This document shows positions 58,893 through 64,000 of a DNA stretch of 64,000 nt, piece by piece (position 1 is the stretch's first letter; each line of letters starts with the position of its first letter). A model generated the notes under the pieces. The model was not told where the DNA came from, searched no databases, and worked only from the letters and a program-made list of their open reading frames with translations. This DNA is from Nocardia suismassiliense (GTDB taxonomy: Bacteria; Actinomycetota; Actinomycetes; Mycobacteriales; Mycobacteriaceae). The DNA lies in the NCBI RefSeq assembly GCF_900269665.1, contig NZ_LT985361.1, positions 80,310 through 144,309 of the forward strand, written 5' to 3'. The translations under genes were made by a program, and so were the position numbers.

Positions 58893-61800
58893 GTGTTCAC
58901 ACGCTGGGGCGATCTGGTCTACAAGCTGCGCTTCGGCGTCATCGGTATCGTCGCGGCCGCGCTCTTGGCGCTGGGCGGATACGGCCTCGGTTTGGGAGAC
59001 CATCTCAGCTCCAGCGGGTGGGATGATCCGACCTCGGAATCCTCGCGGGGCGCGCAGATCGCCGACGCGGCGTTCGGCCGCGATCACAACAGCGACGTCA
59101 TCGTGCTGTACACCGCGCCCGAGGGCAAGACGATCGATGATCCGGAGTTCAAGCAGAAGATCGTCGACAGTCTGAACAGCCTGCCGCGCGAACACCCGGA
59201 GATCAGCAAGATCAACGGCGCCTACTGGCCCACCGAGACCGGCCAGGCCTCACCGCTGACCTTCGGTTCGAAGGACAAGAAGTACACCTTCGCCTCGATC
59301 GCCATCAAGGGCGACAACGACACCGAGATGCTGAACAACTTCCGGAAGGTGAAGAATGTCTTCACCATTCCGGGAGTGGACGTGCAGGTCGCCGGTCTGC
59401 AAGCGGTGGCGGGCACGCTGAACGACACCATGGCCGAGGATCAGCACCGGATGGAGATCCTGGCCATCCCCGCCGTCGCGGTGTTGCTGTTCTTCATCTT
59501 CGGTGGTCTGGTCGCCGCCGGACTGCCGCTGATCGTCGGTGGTCTCACCGTGATCGGCGCGCAGGGCATCGTGCTTTTCATCACCAGATTCACCGAGGTC
59601 AACTCGTTCGTCGCGCCGGTGGTCTCGATGATCGGCCTGGGTTTGGCGATCGACTACGGCCTGTTCATCGTCAGTAGATTCCGTGAGGAACTCGCCGAGG
59701 GCTACAGCACCCCCGCCGCGGTGCGCCGGTCGGTGATGACCGCGGGCCGCACCGTCGTGTTCTCCGCGACGATGATCATCGCCAGCCTCGGCGGCATGCT
59801 GCTGTTCCCGCAGGGCTTCCTGAAATCGATTGCCTACGGATCCATTGCCACGGTCTCGCTGGCGGCGCTGACCTCGATCACCATCCTGCCCGCGATGCTC
59901 GGCGTGCTCGGCCCGCGGGTGGACATGTTCGGGTTCAAGAAGTTCCGCAAGACCAAAACCGCCGACGAGGTCGAGAACGGTTTCTGGGGCAAGTCCACCC
60001 GCTGGGTGATGCAGCATCCGCTCAAGATCGCGATTCCGATCTGCATCCTGTTGCTGCTGTTGATCATTCCGGTCAAGAATCTGGCCTTCGGCGGCATCAA
60101 CGAGCGGTATCTGCCGCCGGACAATTCGACGCGGCTGGCGCAGGCGAAGTTCGACTCGATCTTCCCGCTGCGTAAATCCGATCCGATCCAACTGGTGTTC
60201 GTATCGCAGAACAGCAACGACGTCGGCAAGGTGTGGGCCCAGGCCAAGCAGGCGCCGGGGCTCGCAGGCACCTTCGACGTGCCGTCGCGCTCGAACACCG
60301 ACAACCAGGTCTATCGCACCAGTGCGACCCTCGCCGACTCCGAGGACGCCGACCCGACTATCGACTATCTGCGCTCGATCGACGTGCCCGACGGCGTGGA
60401 AATGTACGTCGGCGGACAGCCGGTGATCCAGAAGGACAGCATCGACGCGCTGCTGGACCGGATGCCGTTGATGATCGGGCTGGTCCTGCTCGTCACCACG
60501 CTGCTGATGTTCCTGACCTTCGGCTCGCTGGTGCTGCCGATCAAGGCCGCGCTGATGAGCGCCCTCGGCTTGGGTTCCACGCTCGGCATTTTGACGTGGA
60601 TCTTCGTCGACGGGCACGGCGCCGGGCTGCTGAACTTCACTCCGCAGCCGATCATGTCGCCGGTGCTGGTGCTGATCATCGCGGTGATCTACGGTCTGTC
60701 CACCGACTACGAGGTCTTCCTGCTCTCCCGGATGGTCGAGGCGCGCACGCAAGGTGCGTCCACCACCGAGGCGGTGCGCATCGGCACCGCGCAGACCGGT
60801 CGCATCATCACCGCAGCCGCGCTCATCCTGCTCGTGGTCACCGGTGCGTTCGCGTTCTCCGATCTGGTGATGATGCAGTACCTCGCGTACGGCATGATCG
60901 CCGCGCTGTTCATCGACGCCACCATTCTGCGCATGCTGCTGGTCCCCGCGACCATGAAGCTGCTCGGTGACGACTGCTGGTGGGCGCCGGCCTGGATGAA
61001 GAAGATCCAGCAGAAGATCGGGCTCGGCGAGCCCATCCTCGACGACGAACGGCCCGGCGGCGGTGAGGTCGTCGACCTGGTCAAGACGACCCCCATCACC
61101 GATCCCGTCACCATGCAGATCCCCGCCATCAACGAGGGCAATCGGCCGCGCAAGCCGCGCCGCCCGCGCACGGTGGAGGAGATCGAAGCCGAGGCGCCGA
61201 CGCGCAGGCTCGACAAGATTCCGCCCGCCGCGCCCAAGCCGCCGGTGACGCCGGCGCCCGCGCCGCTCGACCCGACGCGTCAGCGGCCCGCATCGCCGTC
61301 CGGATTCGCGTCGGACCCGAGCATGCCGCGGCAGGCTCCGGCCGATCCGAATGGGCAGCGGCACATACCGTTCCCCTCGGTTCCGCATGATCCCACCGGG
61401 CCGCGGCCCGGCCCGCCCTTCGATGGTGGCGGTCGCGATGGTGGCGCTCGGTCCGACGGGGCCTCGGGTGCGTCGTTCTCGGCGTTCGAGTCTCCTGCGG
61501 CGAGCTCGTTCGAGCCACCGGCCGGGTCGGGTTTCGAGCCGCCCGCTGCCGCACCGTCTTTCGAACCGCCTGCGACTCCGGCAGTTTCCTTCGACGGCAA
61601 CAGGCGCCCCGAAGCCAAGTTCGAGCCGACGCAGCCGACGCCTTCCGTGTCCCCCGCTGGTCCGGCACCGGCGGCATACTCGGAGTTCGTTGCGCCACAA
61701 CAGGATCCGCCTGCGGAGCGGCCCGCCCACCACGCCGCCCCGGCCGTCCCGCCGGAGGAACCGGCCGAGATCACCGACGTGGGTGACCCGAATCGCAACA

Positions 61801-61931
61801 GCATCGAGAACTGGATGGCCGAACTTCGCTCGTCGCGTCGCTCCGGCAAGCCGGAAGAAGGCCGTCACCACGGTGGCGATGGGCGCACCGTCAGCGTCAA
61901 CGAACTGCTCCGCCGCCGCGACCGGGAGTAA
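58893..61931 (+). CDS. mmpL3: Trehalose monomycolate flippase/exporter MmpL3
   Basis: 1012 residues from GTG 58893, with AAGGAG upstream and no gap after the NYN gene. RND-superfamily transporter with 12 predicted helices and two periplasmic loops. The proton-relay Asp-Tyr pairs are present: GLAIDYGLFIVSRFRE (Asp near residue 254) and GLSTDYEVFLLSRM (Asp near 605). The long cytosolic C-terminal tail from about residue 720 is Pro/Arg-rich and variable. It exports trehalose monomycolate for mycolate outer-membrane assembly, the same route served by the TmaT, PgfA and MtrP-type genes. Confidence 0.93.
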   Translation: MFTRWGDLVYKLRFGVIGIVAAALLALGGYGLGLGDHLSSSGWDDPTSESSRGAQIADAAFGRDHNSDVIVLYTAPEGKTIDDPEFKQKIVDSLNSLPREHPEISKINGAYWPTETGQASPLTFGSKDKKYTFASIAIKGDNDTEMLNNFRKVKNVFTIPGVDVQVAGLQAVAGTLNDTMAEDQHRMEILAIPAVAVLLFFIFGGLVAAGLPLIVGGLTVIGAQGIVLFITRFTEVNSFVAPVVSMIGLGLAIDYGLFIVSRFREELAEGYSTPAAVRRSVMTAGRTVVFSATMIIASLGGMLLFPQGFLKSIAYGSIATVSLAALTSITILPAMLGVLGPRVDMFGFKKFRKTKTADEVENGFWGKSTRWVMQHPLKIAIPICILLLLLIIPVKNLAFGGINERYLPPDNSTRLAQAKFDSIFPLRKSDPIQLVFVSQNSNDVGKVWAQAKQAPGLAGTFDVPSRSNTDNQVYRTSATLADSEDADPTIDYLRSIDVPDGVEMYVGGQPVIQKDSIDALLDRMPLMIGLVLLVTTLLMFLTFGSLVLPIKAALMSALGLGSTLGILTWIFVDGHGAGLLNFTPQPIMSPVLVLIIAVIYGLSTDYEVFLLSRMVEARTQGASTTEAVRIGTAQTGRIITAAALILLVVTGAFAFSDLVMMQYLAYGMIAALFIDATILRMLLVPATMKLLGDDCWWAPAWMKKIQQKIGLGEPILDDERPGGGEVVDLVKTTPITDPVTMQIPAINEGNRPRKPRRPRTVEEIEAEAPTRRLDKIPPAAPKPPVTPAPAPLDPTRQRPASPSGFASDPSMPRQAPADPNGQRHIPFPSVPHDPTGPRPGPPFDGGGRDGGARSDGASGASFSAFESPAASSFEPPAGSGFEPPAAAPSFEPPATPAVSFDGNRRPEAKFEPTQPTPSVSPAGPAPAAYSEFVAPQQDPPAERPAHHAAPAVPPEEPAEITDVGDPNRNSIENWMAELRSSRRSGKPEEGRHHGGDGRTVSVNELLRRRDRE

Positions 61932-61964
61932 TCGGTCGCAGCGGCGGAGGGGATCCGGCGCGGA

Positions 61965-64000
61965 TCAGGGCTTCGGCGTCTCTCCGGTTTCGCGTGAGTT
62001 CGCCCCCGCCTCGGCGAATGCGCGCGCATACCTGGTGCCCACGACGAGGAGCAGCACGCCGACCGCCAGGAAGGCGGCGACGCGAAGCAGACCGCCGAGC
62101 GTGGCCAGATCGAACAGGAACAGTTTGGCCAAAGCCGCTGCGGTGACCAGCAAGCCGGAGCCGAGAGCGAGTTTGGCGACTGCGGTGGCCTTGCCGATAT
62201 TGCGCAGACCGTAGAACAGCGCGGCGGTGGCGCCCGCCATCCACAGGATGGTCGCGGCGCTGTGGCCGATGAGGAAGCCGTCGTCCGCGCCGGTCGCGAC
62301 GCCGATCGAGACGGTCGCTGCCGTCACCGAATACAGTCCGGCGATGCTTGCGGCGATCCACTGCAACTCGGCGGTGTTCTGCAAGCTCGGCAGTTTCCGG
62401 GCACACCAAACCGCCACTGCGACCACCGCGAGTGCTAGTACCGCGCCGATTACCGTCGAGATGCCGAGATTTGCTTCCGAACGATGCTGGGAGGCAAGGA
62501 TATCCGGGCCGGCTGCGTTCAGGAAGGCGAAAGCGCCCAGTGTCGCGAAGGCGGCACCGATACCGGCGGTGACACCGGAACGCCGCTGCCCGGCCACGCC
62601 GAGGAAGGCCAACGCCACCAGGAACCACGCGGTCGGCAGGGTCCGCGGGTCGGTGAGCGAGACGCACGTCTCGAGCAATGCGATCGATCCGGCTACTGCG
62701 GCTACCAGTGCGGTATGGCCCGGAATCTTCGCCACGGCAGTCACTTTCGGTATCAGCGTGGTTGCCGCCACCGCGAGAAGTACCGCAGCATAGAGGCCCG
62801 CGATCGTTGCCGCGATAGGCCGTTCGGCCTCGTACATCCCCGGCACGACCAGCATCGGCACCGTCGCCAGCGCGAACATCAGCGAGGCGGTGAGATCGGT
62901 GGGCTTGCGACGCACCACCACGATGGTCCCGACCAAGCCAACCAGCGCTACCGCCACCGCGGCGAGCAGCAGCAGCGGCCGCTCCCCCGCCGCCGGACCG
63001 CCGAGGATCGCACCCGCGACGAACAGGAAGGTAGCCAGCGCCGCAGGCAATGTGCGCACCACATGCAGATACGGCCAGTCCCGCACCAATTGCACAGGCA
63101 CACAGGCGAACTGCAATACGATCAGGAACGCCAGCAACGCCAGTTCCGTCGTCAAGATCGGTGACAGCACCGCCGCGCCGACCACCACCAGCACCGCCAA
63201 CGGCTGCGACTGCCACCGCATCGCCACTGCCACACCGACGGCAGCGACGCCGAACGCCACCGCGAACCCGATCACCGGATGCAGCCAGTGGTAGATCGCC
63301 GTCACCGCAACCACATCCAGATACGCGCCCGCAATACCGGTGGCCGCCAACGCGATCCCACCGACCCGGCCACCGACCCGCCCGAACACCCGCATCCCCG
63401 CAGCCACCAGCGCCACCGAGAACACCGCGCCCGCAACAACCCTCGGCACCGGTCCGAAGAATCCCGCCTGCGCGGCCAGCACCAGCAACATCACCACGCC
63501 GATCAACGTGACAGCGACACCCGCCACCGCGAGCAGCCGGCTGATCACCCCGTCCCGCTGCCACCATGGCATGTGCGGAGCCCGCGGACCACTACGCGGC
63601 GGCGGCCGCATGCCCGGCGGCATCGGCGCGCCCATCGGCGAAACCGGTCCCCGCGGCGGCATCGGCCCACGCGCCCCCGGCATCTGCCCCTGCGCCGCAG
63701 CATTCGGCGGCATCATCCCGCCCTGCGGCCCCGCCCAACCGGACACCGTCCCAGCCGGAGCCGGAGCGAACCGCGGCACATAGGCCGGCGGCACCATCGA
63801 GCCCGGCGGCACCACACCGGGCGGAATCGGATGCATAGGCCAAGTCGTCTCCACCGGCGCAGCCGAACCCGGCGCACCCGATCCCGGAGCAGCAGCCCGA
63901 TCGCCTGCCTCCGCCGAAGCACCCGAACCCGGCGCAGCAGGACTCTGCTCCCCCGCAGCCGACCTCGGCGCAGCGGGACCCTGATCCCCCGCACCGGCCT
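61965..64000 (-). CDS. DUF2339 polytopic membrane protein (5' end beyond window)
   Basis: The frame is open from its stop at 61965 to the right edge (over 675 codons), so the start is outside. The GTG at 63854 is not the likely start, since the upstream sequence continues as Ala/Gly/Pro/Ser-rich protein. Visible parts: a low-complexity Pro/Met/Gly cytosolic region (GMRPPPRSGPRAPHMPWWQ), then roughly 14-16 close-packed hydrophobic helices (GVAVTLIGVVMLLVLAAQAG). DUF2339 proteins are large envelope proteins without known reaction. Convergent with mmpL3. Confidence 0.75.
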   Translation of the reverse strand, partial: AGAGDQGPAAPRSAAGEQSPAAPGSGASAEAGDRAAAPGSGAPGSAAPVETTWPMHPIPPGVVPPGSMVPPAYVPRFAPAPAGTVSGWAGPQGGMMPPNAAAQGQMPGARGPMPPRGPVSPMGAPMPPGMRPPPRSGPRAPHMPWWQRDGVISRLLAVAGVAVTLIGVVMLLVLAAQAGFFGPVPRVVAGAVFSVALVAAGMRVFGRVGGRVGGIALAATGIAGAYLDVVAVTAIYHWLHPVIGFAVAFGVAAVGVAVAMRWQSQPLAVLVVVGAAVLSPILTTELALLAFLIVLQFACVPVQLVRDWPYLHVVRTLPAALATFLFVAGAILGGPAAGERPLLLLAAVAVALVGLVGTIVVVRRKPTDLTASLMFALATVPMLVVPGMYEAERPIAATIAGLYAAVLLAVAATTLIPKVTAVAKIPGHTALVAAVAGSIALLETCVSLTDPRTLPTAWFLVALAFLGVAGQRRSGVTAGIGAAFATLGAFAFLNAAGPDILASQHRSEANLGISTVIGAVLALAVVAVAVWCARKLPSLQNTAELQWIAASIAGLYSVTAATVSIGVATGADDGFLIGHSAATILWMAGATAALFYGLRNIGKATAVAKLALGSGLLVTAAALAKLFLFDLATLGGLLRVAAFLAVGVLLLVVGTRYARAFAEAGANSRETGETPKP

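Noticed and set aside
59250..61871. 873-codon minus-strand frame over mmpL3
   Set aside because: Shadow caused by GC-rich third positions; no domain, while MmpL3 motifs are clear on the plus strand.
1..64000. CRISPR array, rRNA or tRNA genes, insertion sequences
   Set aside because: No regularly spaced repeats, no rRNA core sequence, no cloverleaf with CCA-type end, and no transposase motif were noticed by eye; a dedicated scan (tRNAscan-SE, Infernal, ISfinder) would settle this.

Overview
The window is high-GC DNA from a mycolic-acid-making actinobacterium, most likely a Nocardia or close relative. The evidence is the set of mycolata-specific genes (MmpL3, AftD, the DUF3068/PgfA family, the trehalose-monomycolate acetyltransferase family, FabG4/HtdX, EphD) and GC-biased codons. 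The species cannot be fixed from the sequence. No rRNA, tRNA or CRISPR array was seen.

Left region (1 to about 12.8 kb): a phage-derived block, nearly all on the minus strand and cut by the left window edge. From right to left it has a divergent pair of small HTH regulators flanking dyad operators, small coupled phage-type genes, a cutinase/LysB-like esterase, a replication-initiator-like protein, a putative DNA-binding protein, a small secreted protein, and then a siphovirus tail module. That module contains a possible tail terminator, major tail protein, two chaperone frames joined by a -1 frameshift site, a short repeat-containing tape-measure candidate, a minor tail protein and a Gp37-like minor tail protein. 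No terminase, portal, capsid or integrase gene was recognised. The block therefore resembles a headless non-contractile tail (F-type tailocin or monocin-like) or a deleted prophage.

13 to 30 kb: chromosomal genes. They are a VanW-family protein, 6-phosphogluconate dehydrogenase, a secreted operon (unknown protein, lipase-family protein lacking catalytic Ser and His, 28-residue hydrophobic peptide), the EphD epoxide hydrolase/SDR fusion, thiolase divergent from fabG4-htdX with a palindromic operator, a DUF5685 protein, a TetR regulator whose own upstream site matches that operator, the lipoprotein hexosaminidase LpqI, a universal stress protein and isochorismate synthase.

30 to 46 kb: envelope genes. 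They are a DUF2613 peptide, AftD arabinofuranosyltransferase, a DinB-like protein, a TmaT-type acyltransferase, a DUF3068 (PgfA-type) protein, a flippase-like protein, a small basic protein, a large membrane protein (Rv0226c type), a GT4 glycosyltransferase, an MtrP-type methyltransferase and an aldehyde dehydrogenase. Gene content parallels the M. tuberculosis Rv0223c-Rv0243 interval.

46 to 64 kb: a GlxA-type regulator divergent from an HD-domain protein, a toxin-antitoxin-like pair with a repeat operator, GTP-dependent PEP carboxykinase, two degenerate dynamin-like GTPase genes, an SDR, a second lipase-family enzyme with an intact triad, trmB, a NYN-domain protein, mmpL3, and a DUF2339 membrane protein cut by the right edge. 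The pckA-to-mmpL3 order matches M. tuberculosis Rv0211-Rv0206c. Taken together, most of the chromosomal part serves mycolate and arabinan cell-envelope assembly: TMM modification and export (TmaT, PgfA, MtrP, MmpL3), arabinan extension (AftD), mycolate/fatty-acid metabolism (FabG4, HtdX, thiolase, EphD) and wall recycling (LpqI).
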